From positions 39,045 through 103,044 of the forward strand of contig UQFM01000001.1 in the NCBI GenBank assembly GCA_900540295.1: 64,000 bases of DNA, read 5' to 3'. Below, piece after piece: positions 21,101 to 29,209 of this stretch (positions are counted from its first letter, which is position 1; each line of letters begins with the position of its first letter). The stretch comes from an uncultured Oscillospiraceae bacterium. GTDB lineage: Bacteria; Bacillota; Clostridia; Oscillospirales; Acutalibacteraceae. The translations under genes and the position numbers were made by a program. The notes under the pieces were generated by a model that was not told the DNA's origin, did not search any database, and was given only the letters and a program-made list of their open reading frames with translations.

Positions 21101-21246
21101 TCGCGGCACTTCGCGAAAAGACCGATTATCTTGCCGAGGAGCTGTTGGCGGATGAAATTCTGTTGAACGAGGCGTTGGCGGCGGATTTGCAAAAAGATGT
21201 GGACATTGCGGGTAGTACCGTGAGCCTGTCCGTTGTGAAAGCGTAA
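18118..21246 (+). CDS. ileS: Isoleucyl-tRNA synthetase, variant subgroup
   Basis: This 1042-residue class I synthetase charges tRNA with isoleucine. The GTG at 18118 is chosen because a GGTGGAGG site lies 7 bases upstream. The canonical HIGH motif is replaced by G52-IHHAWG, and KMSKS is represented by K590-FSKT. It has an editing-domain region with TTPWTLSSN and several CxxC pairs (WCPRCG, CWRCK, CPHCG) that suggest zinc binding. The anticodon-binding domain begins with NRRRFWKTGD. The catalytic variant suggests a divergent ileS subgroup; the substrate is inferred from overall similarity and not proven. A DUF1858 gene follows. Confidence 0.88.
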   Translation: MAEEKNMFVELEHTVLDFWEKEKCFEKLVEKNKGNKMFRFLDGPITANNPMGIHHAWGRSIKDVFIRYHAMNGCDCRYQNGFDSQGLWVEVEVEKALGFETKKDIEAYGMDKFTKACKDRVKHFSGIITEQSKRLGQWMDWENSYFTNTDENIAGIWHFLKKCDDNGWIRREYKPMPWCPRCGTSLSEHEMTGSYKMMTHNSVFFKLPIEELGCKILVWTTTPWTLSSNIALAVNPEIDYVEVKIKSDEQTLILAKNAIKYLGDDKIEVVRGLKGEELVGYHFETCFPDIPAQAGIEHKIVAWEDVAADEGTGVVHIAPGCGVEDFELGERLGLPKVMPIDDTGIYLDGFGWMTGKDSHTIADEVFEHLKEANKLYKVEPHEHSYPVCWRCKSEVVFRLVPAWYICTEELKPRLMKAADSVKWEPASNGKRMHDWLSNMGDWNISRKRYYGMPLPFYPCDCGHTTVIGSREELRDLAVDPEKVDALPELHRPWVDEIQIKCPHCGKPVSRVSEIGDVWLDAGIVPFSTLGYFRDKEEWRKNYPAEWVTEMHEQVRLWFYSMLFMSVVLEDRAPYERVLTNSAVVSEDGSKFSKTGFMIRFDEAAEKIGADTVRYLYAGAPVSSDVRFGYNLGDEARRKLLSFWNIYTFFETYAKIDKPNFEGYTPDKSKMSPTDLWLVTRTNEFIQRATDCYNDYKVYLLIKDFEVFVDDISNWYIRTNRRRFWKTGDEQDKQLAYWVLFQALNSAVQIMAPVIPFMTEYIWQNLTRKVLPSAPISVHLGDWPQQLAGFENDGIIEQTALVRDAIAVAMRLRNEQQLKVRQPLSKLYICSADADKIRTFEKNILDELNIKAIEYLADASVLEDKYLTVNFKVAGAVLKQNVNKMKQSLETLSAEEMAVAVASAVAGEQVAVPGWDETFDASIFNVASKTKSGIVSAEFANGSAVIALDTVLTDALVREGLVRDVIRQCQLIRKEAGYEVEQRVKMAISSENSEIIAALREKTDYLAEELLADEILLNEALAADLQKDVDIAGSTVSLSVVKA

Positions 21247-21273
21247 TTTCAGAAAAATAAAGGAGTGTTTTCA

Positions 21274-21480
21274 ATGCTGAAAGAGATTACAAAGGATATG
21301 ACCATCGGCGATATTTTAGATGAAGAAAGAGAAGCCGTTCCGTTTTTCTTGGAAATGGGTATGCATTGTCTCGGCTGTCCGTCTTCCCGCGGCGAAACCG
21401 TTGAACAGGCTTGCATGGTGCACGGTGTGGATGCCGATGCACTGGTCGCGAAAATCAACGAATTTCTGAAGAATAAATAA
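21274..21480 (+). CDS. DUF1858 domain protein
   Basis: This 68-residue protein has MTIGDILDEEREAVPFFLEMGMHCLGCPSSRGETVEQACMVHG, the DUF1858 pattern with a CxxC pair (C-L-G-C). Such proteins are common in anaerobes and are sometimes linked to hybrid-cluster or iron-sulfur proteins; the biochemical role is unknown. I chose the ATG at 21274 because AAAGGAG lies at the right distance. An in-frame GTG at 21265 falls inside that site. It follows ileS by 27 bases and may share its transcript. A hairpin terminator follows. Confidence 0.88.
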   Translation: MLKEITKDMTIGDILDEEREAVPFFLEMGMHCLGCPSSRGETVEQACMVHGVDADALVAKINEFLKNK

Positions 21481-21490
21481 GAAACGGAAA

Positions 21491-21524
21491 AGGGGTTGGG
21501 ACGGCTGTCACAACCCCTGTTTTA
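21491..21524 (+). terminator. Hairpin after the DUF1858 gene
   Basis: AGGGGTTG and CAACCCCT form a perfect 8-bp stem followed by GTTTTATAAAAA. It also lies directly upstream of the trmK start, so it may act as an attenuator for trmK. Confidence 0.6.
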
Positions 21525-21531
21525 TAAAAAT

Positions 21532-22227
21532 ATGCTGAAATTAACTGAACGCTTACAGCTGGTCGCGGATTGCTTAGAGCCTTGTGAATGCTTTGCCGAC
21601 ATCGGCACAGACCACGCGTATTTGCCCGTGTGGATGCTGCAGAACGGCAAGGCACGCTTCGCGATAGCGGCGGATATTAACCCGAATCCTTTAAAAAACG
21701 CCCGAAACACGCTCGCACAGTACGGCTTTGCGGAACAAATCGAACTGCGCCTTTCCGACGGACTGCAAAATATAGATGCGTGGGAAGTCGGGGCGATTGC
21801 CGTGGCAGGTATGGGCGGCAATCAAATCGCGGATATGATAGTCAGCACACCGTGGCTGCAAAGTGAAGATATACAGCTTGTTTTACAGCCGATGACGCAT
21901 TTTGAGGATGTACGCCGTGCTTTGCGCGAAAACGGTTTTTCCGTTCTGCGTGAAGAAACCGCGGCGGAAGGGGAGCGTGTGTATTTGGTGCTTTCCGCGC
22001 GATATAGCGGCAAAGTCAAAACCTATCCCGAATGGTATGACTATGCGGGTACGTTGCCGCAGAACCCTACGGAAACCAACGTGCTTTTTTTGAAGAAAGT
22101 AACAGCCCGACTGCAAAAACGGGCAGAGGCTTTGCAAACAACCGATGCCGAAGAATCCAAACGGCTGTTTCGGATGATAAAGGAGATACAAAATGCATGC
22201 CGAGCAGATTTATGCATACATAAATGA
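21532..22227 (+). CDS. trmK: tRNA (adenine-22-N1)-methyltransferase
   Basis: This 231-residue SAM-dependent enzyme methylates adenine 22 in the tRNA D-loop region. The SAM-binding motif is FADIGTDHAYLPVWML, followed by AADINPNPLKNARNTL, and the AVAGMGGNQIADM block is typical of TrmK. I chose the ATG at 21532 because LKLTERLQLVADCL aligns with family starts. Its ribosome binding site is weak, and a TTG at 21496 with an AAGGGG site would add 12 residues. It overlaps the next gene by 35 bases, the usual trmK-nif3 arrangement. Confidence 0.9.
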   Translation: MLKLTERLQLVADCLEPCECFADIGTDHAYLPVWMLQNGKARFAIAADINPNPLKNARNTLAQYGFAEQIELRLSDGLQNIDAWEVGAIAVAGMGGNQIADMIVSTPWLQSEDIQLVLQPMTHFEDVRRALRENGFSVLREETAAEGERVYLVLSARYSGKVKTYPEWYDYAGTLPQNPTETNVLFLKKVTARLQKRAEALQTTDAEESKRLFRMIKEIQNACRADLCIHK

Positions 22228-22933
22228 AATTGCGCCTTTCGCGGCGCAGGAATCGTGGGACAACAGCGGCTTTCAGGTCGGGTCGTGCAAAAAAGAGGTG
22301 CAAAAAATCCTGTTTGCACTCGATGCGACTATGGATTTGGTGCAGGAAGCCGCGGCTTCCGCATGCGACTTGATTGTAACGCACCATCCGTTTTTGTTCC
22401 GTGCACAAAAGCAGTTTTTGGCGGATTCACCCGCCTTTCAGGCGGCAAAGCATAATATTGCCGTCATTTCCGCACATACCTCTTATGACTGCGCCGCAGG
22501 CGGTGTGAACGATGTGTTGGCAGAAGTGGTCGGGCTTACCGAAATTACACCTTCCGACTGCGGATTTTTTCGCATCGGTTCTGTTCCCGAGCAGTCTGTG
22601 AAAGACTTTGCCGAAACCGTACAAATTGCACTGAATACCCGCGTTTCTGTTTCATTACCTGAAAAAAAAATACGGCGTGTCGCCGTTTGCGGCGGCGCGG
22701 GTGCAGACTTTATTGCCGATGCAAAAGCGCAGGGCGCGGATGTACTTTTGACGGGCGAGGCGAAGCACCACGAGATTTTAGACGCCGCAGATTTAGGGCT
22801 TGCCGTGGTGTGTGCAGGGCATTTTGAAACGGAACTGCCCGCTGTACGCGCGCTTTGTGACCGTGTGCAGACACAATACCCGCAGCTTACATGTATTCTA
22901 TCAAAACAGACTTCCCCGATTTTTTCGGTATAA
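22193..22933 (+). CDS. Nif3-like dinuclear metal centre protein
   Basis: This 246-residue protein belongs to the Nif3/YqfO-like family, which forms hexameric rings with a two-metal site. Motifs seen are ESWDNSGFQVG, LIVTHHPFLF, AAHTSYDCAAGGVNDVLA and GEAKHHEI, with conserved histidines, aspartate and glutamate as likely metal ligands. It lacks the inserted PII-like domain of longer relatives. The ATG has an AAAGGAG site within trmK. The pairing with trmK is conserved in Firmicutes, but the reaction is not established. Confidence 0.92.
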   Translation: MHAEQIYAYINEIAPFAAQESWDNSGFQVGSCKKEVQKILFALDATMDLVQEAAASACDLIVTHHPFLFRAQKQFLADSPAFQAAKHNIAVISAHTSYDCAAGGVNDVLAEVVGLTEITPSDCGFFRIGSVPEQSVKDFAETVQIALNTRVSVSLPEKKIRRVAVCGGAGADFIADAKAQGADVLLTGEAKHHEILDAADLGLAVVCAGHFETELPAVRALCDRVQTQYPQLTCILSKQTSPIFSV

Positions 22934-22950
22934 ATTAAGGAGCCTTTCCT

Positions 22951-24687
22951 ATGGCACTCGACGGCATTACACTGCATTTTATCAAAACCGAATTGGAAGA
23001 AACCTTACTCGGCGCGCGGGTGGAAAAAGTCCACCAGCCGGGGAAGGCGGAAATCGTACTGCATATGCGCACGCGCGGCGGGGCATACCGCTTGTTTCTT
23101 TCGGCTGAATCTGCTTCCCCGCGGATTCATTTAACCGAATATCCGACGGAAAATCCGCAGAACCCGCCCATGCTGTGTATGTTATTCCGCAAGCATTTGA
23201 CGGGCGCACAGTTGTGTGCGATTCGTCAGGCGGGGCTTGACCGCATTTTATTTTTGGATTTTGACGCGACAAATGAAATCGGCGACAAAGTCAAAATCAC
23301 ACTTTGCATTGAAATCACAGGTCAGCACAGCAACATCATTTTAATCCACCAAAACGGCAAAATTATCGATGCTGTAAAGCGCGTGGATGAAAACAAATCC
23401 TCTTACCGTGAGGTTTTGCCGGGCGGCACTTATGTTTTACCGCCGCGGCAGGAGAAAGTCAATCTGCTGACCGACAGCGCAGAAACCGCGGCAGAACGCG
23501 TGCTTTTGAATCCGAACGCACAGCTTTCGGCGGCATTTATGAAAACCGTCGAAGGCATTTCACCGATTGTCAGCCGTGAGCTTGCGTACCGTGCGGCAGG
23601 GGACAGCACTGCCGCCGTATATGAAACGGACGCGGCGCGCGTAACAGCGGCATTGCACACGGTGAAAACCGCATTGCAGGAAAATGCATCTGCATACTGC
23701 GTGGTATATAATGCAGAAGAAAAGCCGTGTGATTTTTCGTTTTTAGATATTGCACAGTATGAAAACTTTTATAAAAAATCTTACAGTACCTCGTTTTGTG
23801 CGCTTTTGGACGGCTTTTACTTTGAACGTGACCGTCAACTGCGCGCCAAGCGCAAGGCGGGGGATTTGTACCGTGCCCTGCACACCTTACAGGAACGTAC
23901 TGTCCGAAAAATTGCCAACCAAAAAGGGGAACTGCAGGCGTGTGCCGACAAGGAAAATCTGCGCGTGTCTGCGGAATTGATACAAGCGAATCAGTATATG
24001 CTGAAAAAGGGTGTAAGCGTTTACGAAGTCCCCAACTATTACGAAGATGGAAAAATTGAGCGCATTGCGGTAAATCCCGCATGGACGCCTGCACAGAATG
24101 CGCAAAAATACTATAAAGCCTATAAAAAGGCGCATACAGCCGAAAAAATGCTGCAACAGCTGATTGAAAAGGGCGAACAGGAGCTGTTGTATTTTGAAAG
24201 TGTTTTAGATACCCTGTCGCGTGCCGATACCGAAAGTGAGTTGGCTCTGATTCGGCAGGAGCTGATTGACGGCGGCTACCTAAAGCGCAAAAAAGGCGGA
24301 AAACAGCGTCTGCCGAAGGAAACGCCGCCTTACAGCTTTACCACGTCTGAGGGCTTCAAGGTTTTGGTCGGGCGCAACAATGTGCAAAATGATAAGCTGA
24401 CTTTGAAAACGGCAAAAAATTACGACGTATGGCTGCACACACAGAATTTTGCGGGCTCGCATACGATTTTACTTTCCGAAAACCGTGAAATTACCGACCT
24501 CGCCATCACGGAAGCCGCACAGATTGCCGCATTTTTCAGCAGTGCGCGCGAGGCGCAGAAAGTTCCCGTGGATTATACACGCATTAAAAACATCAAAAAA
24601 CCTGCCGGTGCAAAACCGGGAAAGGTGATTTATCACATATACAATACACTGTACGTTACGCCGCGAAATCCCGAAGAAAAACAGTAA
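22951..24687 (+). CDS. rqcH: NFACT-family ribosome rescue factor RqcH
   Basis: This 578-residue protein matches RqcH/Rqc2, also annotated as fibronectin-binding protein FbpA. Known homologues bind stalled 50S subunits and add alanine tails to the nascent chain. NFACT-N starts MALDGITLHFIKTELEETLLGARVEKVHQP, a coiled-coil region follows (about residues 290-430), and the NFACT-R domain has VLVGRNNVQNDKLT, WLHTQNFAGSHTIL and the PVDYTRIKNIKKPAGAKPGKV block. The ATG has a TAAGGAG site 17 bases after nif3. A terminator follows the stop. Confidence 0.94.
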   Translation: MALDGITLHFIKTELEETLLGARVEKVHQPGKAEIVLHMRTRGGAYRLFLSAESASPRIHLTEYPTENPQNPPMLCMLFRKHLTGAQLCAIRQAGLDRILFLDFDATNEIGDKVKITLCIEITGQHSNIILIHQNGKIIDAVKRVDENKSSYREVLPGGTYVLPPRQEKVNLLTDSAETAAERVLLNPNAQLSAAFMKTVEGISPIVSRELAYRAAGDSTAAVYETDAARVTAALHTVKTALQENASAYCVVYNAEEKPCDFSFLDIAQYENFYKKSYSTSFCALLDGFYFERDRQLRAKRKAGDLYRALHTLQERTVRKIANQKGELQACADKENLRVSAELIQANQYMLKKGVSVYEVPNYYEDGKIERIAVNPAWTPAQNAQKYYKAYKKAHTAEKMLQQLIEKGEQELLYFESVLDTLSRADTESELALIRQELIDGGYLKRKKGGKQRLPKETPPYSFTTSEGFKVLVGRNNVQNDKLTLKTAKNYDVWLHTQNFAGSHTILLSENREITDLAITEAAQIAAFFSSAREAQKVPVDYTRIKNIKKPAGAKPGKVIYHIYNTLYVTPRNPEEKQ

Positions 24688-24695
24688 ATCATAAC

Positions 24696-24732
24696 AAAAA
24701 CCGTGTTCCTTTGAAAAGAACACGGTTTTTTT
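24696..24732. terminator. Terminator after rqcH
   Basis: AAAAACCGTGTTC and GAACACGGTTTTTTT pair around a 9-base loop. It lies between the convergent rqcH and DUF378 genes. Confidence 0.9.
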
Positions 24733-24760
24733 GTTCTGATTCGAATCGATTTTATAAAAA

Positions 24761-24976
24761 TTACTCATCTCTCGCAGAAGCAAGAACTTCGCTTTCACGG
24801 AACAGCAGAGAGATACACCAAACCGCCGCAATCGCAACGAGGGTATAGATAATTCTGCTGACAACAGCAGCCTGACCGCCGAAAATCCAGCCGACAATGT
24901 CAAACTGAAAAAGACCGATTGAGCCCCAGTTGATGCCGCCGATGATGACTAAAATCAACGCGATTCTATCCAGCAT
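24761..24976 (-). CDS. DUF378 small membrane protein
   Basis: This 71-residue protein has two hydrophobic segments (about residues 5-25 and 38-60) and the DUF378 signature IGGINWGSIGLFQFDIVGWIFGG. Its function is unknown in the family; it is expected in the cytoplasmic membrane. The ATG at 24976 has a TAAGGAG site. It stands alone between rqcH and metK. The 170-base gap to metK contains no other recognisable feature. Confidence 0.9.
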   Translation of the reverse strand: MLDRIALILVIIGGINWGSIGLFQFDIVGWIFGGQAAVVSRIIYTLVAIAAVWCISLLFRESEVLASARDE

Positions 24977-25149
24977 ATTTTTTCAACTCCTTATCAATGG
25001 TTAAGGTGATGCTGTATGTCGAGAGCTTGAACGCAGTTTTGGCGGAAATATACCGTTTTAAACCATATTGGATTTGACTCTCTTCACCTTGCGATTAGTA
25101 TGTGTTGAAAAAACTGCTTTATACGTTTTCCAAATTTTGGATTTTTAAA

Positions 25150-26340
25150 TTATTTTGTACCTGCCGCACATTTTAAAGCATCCGCTTTATCTGTCTGTTC
25201 CCAGCGGACGTTTAAATCCGTACGTCCCATATGCCCGTATGCCGCAAGCGGTCTGTAAATCGGACGGCGCAACTCCAAATAGTCGATGATTGCCGCAGGA
25301 CGAAGGTCAAATACTTCCGTCACGATTTCGCTTAAAACATCATCCGCAAGCACGCCCGTACCGAATGTATCCACCATCACCGAAACGGGATTTGCCACAC
25401 CGATGGCATAAGCCAACTGAATTTCGCATTTTTTCGCAAGTCCTGCCGCCACAATATTTTTTGCAACATAACGCGCCGCATATGCCGCAGAACGGTCCAC
25501 CTTGGTCGGGTCCTTGCCCGAGAAACAGCCACCGCCGTGACGGCCGATGCCGCCGTATGTATCCACAATAATCTTGCGCCCTGTAAGACCGCTGTCTCCC
25601 GCAGGACCGCCCGTCACAAAACGTCCCGTCGGGTTTACATAAATGATTGTATCATCGTCAAACAAGCTTTCGGGCACAATCGGCTTAATCACATATTTTA
25701 AAATATCCGTGCGGATTTTTTGCAGTTCCACATCCGCGCTGTGCTGTGAAGAAATGACAATCGTATCCACACGTACGGGACGGTCGCTTTCGTCATATTC
25801 TACGGTGACCTGTGTTTTGCCGTCTGCACGCAAATAGGGGAGCGTGCCGTCCTTGCGGACTTTTGTCAGCTGCATGGCAAGCTTATGCGCCAAAGAAATC
25901 GGCAGGGGCATAAGCTCTTCGGTTTCGTCGCAGGCATAACCGAACATCATACCCTGGTCGCCCGCGCCGTGCAGGTTGTAATCGTCCTTTTGCCCCTCTT
26001 TTAATTCATAAGAAGCGTCCACGCCCAAAGCAATGTCCGCCGACTGCTTGTCAATCGCAATATCGACTTTACACGTGTTGCCGTTGAAGCCCTTTTCGTC
26101 GCTGTCGTAGCCGATTTCGCAGACGACGTTCCGCGCGATTTTTTCAATATCAATTTTTGCACTGGTCGTGATTTCACCCATCACCATAATGTGGTCGGTA
26201 ATGCAGGTGGTTTCGCACGCCACGCGTCCGTTCGGGTCCTGCGCAAGGATTGCGTCCAGCACCGCATCGGAAATATTGTCACAGATTTTGTCGGGATGCC
26301 CCTCTGTGACCGATTCAGATGTAAAAAGATGTCTTGCCAT
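25150..26340 (-). CDS. metK: S-adenosylmethionine synthetase
   Basis: This 396-residue enzyme makes SAM from methionine and ATP. It opens [22 protein letters not shown] and contains [15 protein letters not shown], the P-loop-like [18 protein letters not shown] and the [19 protein letters not shown] block. I placed the start at the ATG at 26340, with an AAAGGAG site, rather than the longer open frame that would run into the riboswitch terminator. A SAM-I riboswitch precedes it, so excess SAM is expected to stop transcription. Confidence 0.98.
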   Translation of the reverse strand: MARHLFTSESVTEGHPDKICDNISDAVLDAILAQDPNGRVACETTCITDHIMVMGEITTSAKIDIEKIARNVVCEIGYDSDEKGFNGNTCKVDIAIDKQSADIALGVDASYELKEGQKDDYNLHGAGDQGMMFGYACDETEELMPLPISLAHKLAMQLTKVRKDGTLPYLRADGKTQVTVEYDESDRPVRVDTIVISSQHSADVELQKIRTDILKYVIKPIVPESLFDDDTIIYVNPTGRFVTGGPAGDSGLTGRKIIVDTYGGIGRHGGGCFSGKDPTKVDRSAAYAARYVAKNIVAAGLAKKCEIQLAYAIGVANPVSVMVDTFGTGVLADDVLSEIVTEVFDLRPAAIIDYLELRRPIYRPLAAYGHMGRTDLNVRWEQTDKADALKCAAGTK

Positions 26341-26371
26341 AGTGTATACTCCTTTGTCTCTATTACACAAA

Positions 26372-26411
26372 TAAAAAGCACCGCAGGCGCTGTGAGCCAA
26401 GGTGCTTTTTA
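26372..26411 (-). terminator. Expression-platform terminator of the metK riboswitch
   Basis: On the minus strand AAAAAGCACC and GGTGCTTTTT pair around an 18-base interior and are followed by a T-rich run. It sits between the SAM-I aptamer and metK, as expected for transcriptional control. Confidence 0.9.
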
Positions 26412-26415
26412 GTCA

Positions 26416-26512
26416 CCTTATCTTTCAGCAAAAATGCTGTGGGATTTGGCACCTTGCTTAGTGCAGGTTGCCGGACTTCACAGGGCCTGTCCCTCCGTCA
26501 CTCTCTATAAGG
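26416..26512 (-). promoter_or_regulatory. SAM-I (S-box) riboswitch
   Basis: Read on the minus strand, the P1 arms CCTTAT and ATAAGG enclose GACGGAGGGACAGGCCC, GAAGTCCGGCAACC, GGTGCCAAATCC and GAAAGATAAGG. These are the conserved core segments of the S-box. It lies upstream of metK with a terminator after it. SAM binding would favour the terminator. Confidence 0.96.
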
Positions 26513-26537
26513 AAATATTCTGTTCTTGTCGAAAAAT

Positions 26538-26566
26538 ATTTTATACTGTTTTACGTGGTTTGTCAA
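26538..26566 (-). promoter_or_regulatory. metK promoter
   Basis: On the minus strand TTGACA (26566-26561) and TAAAAT (26543-26538) are separated by 17 bases. Transcription would start just upstream of the SAM-I aptamer. Confidence 0.85.
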
Positions 26567-26697
26567 CCGAAACTTTCTGTATCAGAGGTCTGCTTTTTTC
26601 AGATGTGAAACGGATTCAGAAAGAGAAGCGTTTAATTTATGATGAATTTCTCTCTATTGCAATTATACAAATTTTCATTGCATTCGGGTTAAAACGG

Positions 26698-26730
26698 CTG
26701 ACGCAATACCGATGATGTAATACAATCATC
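26698..26730 (+). promoter_or_regulatory. Likely promoter of the small XRE gene with a palindrome
   Basis: CTGACG (26698-26703) and TACAAT (26721-26726) are 17 bases apart. GATGAT and ATCATC (26711-26730) form a perfect 6-base inverted repeat around the -10 box. It could be a repressor site for the HTH protein encoded next, which is inference. Confidence 0.5.
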
Positions 26731-26750
26731 AAAAATAGGGGGTGGGTTTT

Positions 26751-27008
26751 ATGTCCGCACATAAGAAGTTTGCCGCGTTTTTATACAGTGCCTATGTACG
26801 CAGCGAAAAAACACAGGAAGAATTCTCAACAGAACTCGGTTTATCCGTGCGTCATTTTCAAAACTTGGTGTCTCACAGCGCGGAGCCCCGACTTTCTACC
26901 GCTGTGCGCATCGCGGAAATATTGGATTACGATCTAAATCTTTTAAAGGAGACAGCTTCAAACCCCGATGCGGCCGAAAACAGCAAAGTGCCGTCCAAAC
27001 GAGGCTGA
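26751..27008 (+). CDS. Small XRE-family helix-turn-helix regulator
   Basis: This 85-residue protein is almost entirely one helix-turn-helix domain: TQEEFSTELGLSVRHFQNLVSHSAEPRLSTAVRIAEILDYDLNLL. It resembles Cro/C1-type repressors. The ATG at 26751 is preceded by a GGGGGTGGG site; a GTG at 26742 lies within it. Its pattern is close to that of the regulator at 48645-48914 (both have TAVxIAxILxxDLNxLK), suggesting two paralogues. Targets are unknown; the palindrome in its own promoter suggests self-regulation. Confidence 0.82.
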   Translation: MSAHKKFAAFLYSAYVRSEKTQEEFSTELGLSVRHFQNLVSHSAEPRLSTAVRIAEILDYDLNLLKETASNPDAAENSKVPSKRG

Positions 27009-27078
27009 AATTTTCCATGGGGTTGCCGAAATAATTATATATATCCGCACCGATGCTTTTTATAAAAAAGAAAATACC

Positions 27079-27108
27079 TTGACAGTTGATTTTCCGATTG
27101 ATTATAAT
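27079..27108 (+). promoter_or_regulatory. Promoter of the acyltransferase gene
   Basis: TTGACA (27079-27084) and TATAAT (27103-27108) are 18 bases apart. The ATG lies 28 bases downstream. Confidence 0.8.
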
Positions 27109-27135
27109 ATATAAAAAAAGCAGAGGAGCAGCGCA

Positions 27136-28179
27136 ATGCGTGAACAGACGGCAAACGGGCAAACACACCTCGACTATATTGATTTTTTAAATATTTTTGC
27201 ATGCTTCGGTGTGATTTGTCTGCACTGTTCGGGTGCAGTGTTTCATTTTGAAGAAAGCCGGCTGTGGTTTATTTCCATGTTTGTACAAACGGTTTTCCAT
27301 TTTGCCGTGCCTGTGTTTTTTATGGTCAGTGGGGCAAATCTTTTGGAATACCGCGCTCGCTACGATACCAAAACATTTTTCAAAAAACGGTTGATGCGTA
27401 CGGGTGTACCGTTCTTATTTTGGTCTGTATTTTATCTGTTTTTGCCCTGTATATTAAACGGTGCGTCTCTGCCGACGGCAGTCATGCTGCGAAATGCGGT
27501 TTTTAACAATGAAGCCAACTATATCTTTTGGTTTTTTTATGCGATTTTCGGTATATATCTTTCTATGCCGATACTGTCCCTGCTTGCGAAGAAAGAAAAT
27601 TTCAAGGTGATTTCTTACCTTTGCCTGCTTTCTTATTTTTTTAACGGTCTTTTGCCGTGCATTACAAAGTTCGGATTTCCGATAACCGGATGGATTGTCC
27701 CGCCAATCGTGAGCGGATATATCGGTTATGTTTTTCTTGGATGGCTGATTCGGTACGAAACCTTTTCCAAAAGAACACGAATCTGTGTTTATATTTCAGG
27801 TGCTTTGGGCGCCGTCCTCATGTTTTTCGGCACTTGGCTGTTATCTAAGAAGGGCGAGGGGACAGATATCCTCTTTATGGAATATAATTCTGTTGCCTGT
27901 TTTCCGCTGTCGGCGGCAGTCATGTTGGGCGCGAAGCATTTTCCGTGGCGTGTCGTTTATCGGGTGATACCGCAAAAGATTGTTTCCAAAATCTCTTCGA
28001 CCACCTTGGGCATTTATGTTATGCATATGCTTTGCCTGTCTGTTACGGAGCGTTTCGGCGTCTTGACCGCGCATCCGATATACGCCATGGTAATTTTTCC
28101 GCCGATTATTTTTCTGCTTTGTATGGCAGTCGCTCTGCTGCTTTCCAAAATACCGATTGTAAAACGAATTGTACCATAG
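27136..28179 (+). CDS. Membrane acyltransferase (acyltransferase 3 family)
   Basis: This 347-residue protein has about ten hydrophobic segments and opens with YIDFLNIFACFGVICLHCSG, the typical first segment with its histidine. FHFAVPVFFMVSGANLLEYR is the second conserved block, and IFGIYLSMPILSLL and STTLGIYVMHML are further family patterns. Family members transfer acetyl or succinyl groups to sugars or lipids of the cell envelope. The acceptor here is unknown. It has its own promoter and a GAGGAG site, and overlapping inverted repeats lie at its 3' end. Confidence 0.9.
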   Translation: MREQTANGQTHLDYIDFLNIFACFGVICLHCSGAVFHFEESRLWFISMFVQTVFHFAVPVFFMVSGANLLEYRARYDTKTFFKKRLMRTGVPFLFWSVFYLFLPCILNGASLPTAVMLRNAVFNNEANYIFWFFYAIFGIYLSMPILSLLAKKENFKVISYLCLLSYFFNGLLPCITKFGFPITGWIVPPIVSGYIGYVFLGWLIRYETFSKRTRICVYISGALGAVLMFFGTWLLSKKGEGTDILFMEYNSVACFPLSAAVMLGAKHFPWRVVYRVIPQKIVSKISSTTLGIYVMHMLCLSVTERFGVLTAHPIYAMVIFPPIIFLLCMAVALLLSKIPIVKRIVP

Positions 28180-28264
28180 TGTCAGCGTGATGGTACAATC
28201 GTCCATCTTTGCCGTCAGGCAAAGGGACATCATTCGGTACATAACCGCCTGCGGTTATTGTACC
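28168..28264. repeat. Nested inverted repeats at the 3' end of the acyltransferase gene
   Basis: ATTGTACCAT (28168-28177) and ATGGTACAAT (28190-28199) form a perfect 10-base inverted repeat across the stop codon. The second arm can also pair with ATTGTACC (28257-28264). Inside lie CTTTGCC/GGCAAAG and TAACCGC/GCGGTTA hairpins, so the region can adopt two alternative folds. Confidence 0.6.
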
Positions 28265-28273
28265 TTAATAAAA

Positions 28274-28312
28274 ATCCCCGCCGTGTGCAGTTACCGTACA
28301 CGGCGGGGATGC
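28274..28312. terminator. Terminator between the acyltransferase and HAD genes
   Basis: ATCCCCGCCGTGT and ACACGGCGGGGAT form a perfect 13-bp stem between two convergent genes. The flanks are A/T-rich without a long T-run. Confidence 0.7.
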
Positions 28313-28314
28313 AT

Positions 28315-29142
28315 TTATATTGTAAAGTCTTGCAACAGGAATTTTGCGACGCCGTCTGTTCGGTTACTTTCAATCACGGCGTCCGCTTGTGTTTTTAATG
28401 CCGCAACCGCGTTTTCCACGGCATATTTTTCATCGGCGACAGAAAACAGCGTCAAATCATTGAGATTGTCACCGAAAGCGGTGATGCGGTCTGCATGCAC
28501 TGTGTTTTGGATTTCCTTTGCACCGTTTGCTTTGCTGGCATCTGCGCTGTACACCTCTAAAAACCAGTAATCGGTGTAAGTATCCCTGTAAAAGGCGAAT
28601 GCCGCGCCCGCAATGGCTTTTAGGGCTTCGGCAATTGGCTGAAGCGCGTCAAAGGTATCTACCAAATTGATGTATACCGCATGCTGTCCTTTGGGCACGG
28701 AAAGCACTTCGGTTTTGTAAAATCTTCCGCCGAAGCTGTCCTTGCGGCTTTCGTAAAAATCACGGTTAACCTGAAGCTCCAACTGCGTATACTGTACAGA
28801 AAGCAAGCCGTCATCGCCGTACAGCCAAAGCATCGGCGATTTGCCGTTCCTTTCAAAGGCAGCAACAATTTCCGTAAACGCCGCATGAGAAATTTCATGA
28901 AAGGAAACGACTTTATTTTTGTTTAAGTCAAACAGAAACACACCGTTCATCAGTACAATCGGCGCGTTGATTTGCAGTCCCGCCAAAAGCTCGCGCGCCG
29001 TTAGGATACTGCGGGCGGTTGCAACGGAAAATAACATGCCTTTTTTGGAAAGGCGGTTGACAATTTGACGGCTTTTCTCGGATACAACACCGTTTTCATT
29101 TAAAAAAGTGCCGTCTAAATCGGTGATATATAATGTTTTCAT
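28315..29142 (-). CDS. HAD-superfamily (Cof-type) phosphatase
   Basis: This 275-residue hydrolase belongs to the IIB/Cof branch of HAD phosphatases, which act on sugar phosphates, flavin nucleotides and related small molecules. Motif I is YITDLDGTFL (nucleophile D8, acid D10), the motif II region is FSVATARS, and motif IV is TAFGDNLNDLTLF. A large cap domain occupies about residues 80-190. The substrate cannot be predicted. The ATG at 29142 has an AAAGGAAT site. It is divergent from the GNAT gene. Confidence 0.92.
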   Translation of the reverse strand: MKTLYITDLDGTFLNENGVVSEKSRQIVNRLSKKGMLFSVATARSILTARELLAGLQINAPIVLMNGVFLFDLNKNKVVSFHEISHAAFTEIVAAFERNGKSPMLWLYGDDGLLSVQYTQLELQVNRDFYESRKDSFGGRFYKTEVLSVPKGQHAVYINLVDTFDALQPIAEALKAIAGAAFAFYRDTYTDYWFLEVYSADASKANGAKEIQNTVHADRITAFGDNLNDLTLFSVADEKYAVENAVAALKTQADAVIESNRTDGVAKFLLQDFTI

Positions 29143-29209
29143 AGGTGTAATTCCTTTACTTGATGATCCTAATATAGTATATAAAAATTTCGGGAATTTT
29201 GCAATGCAA

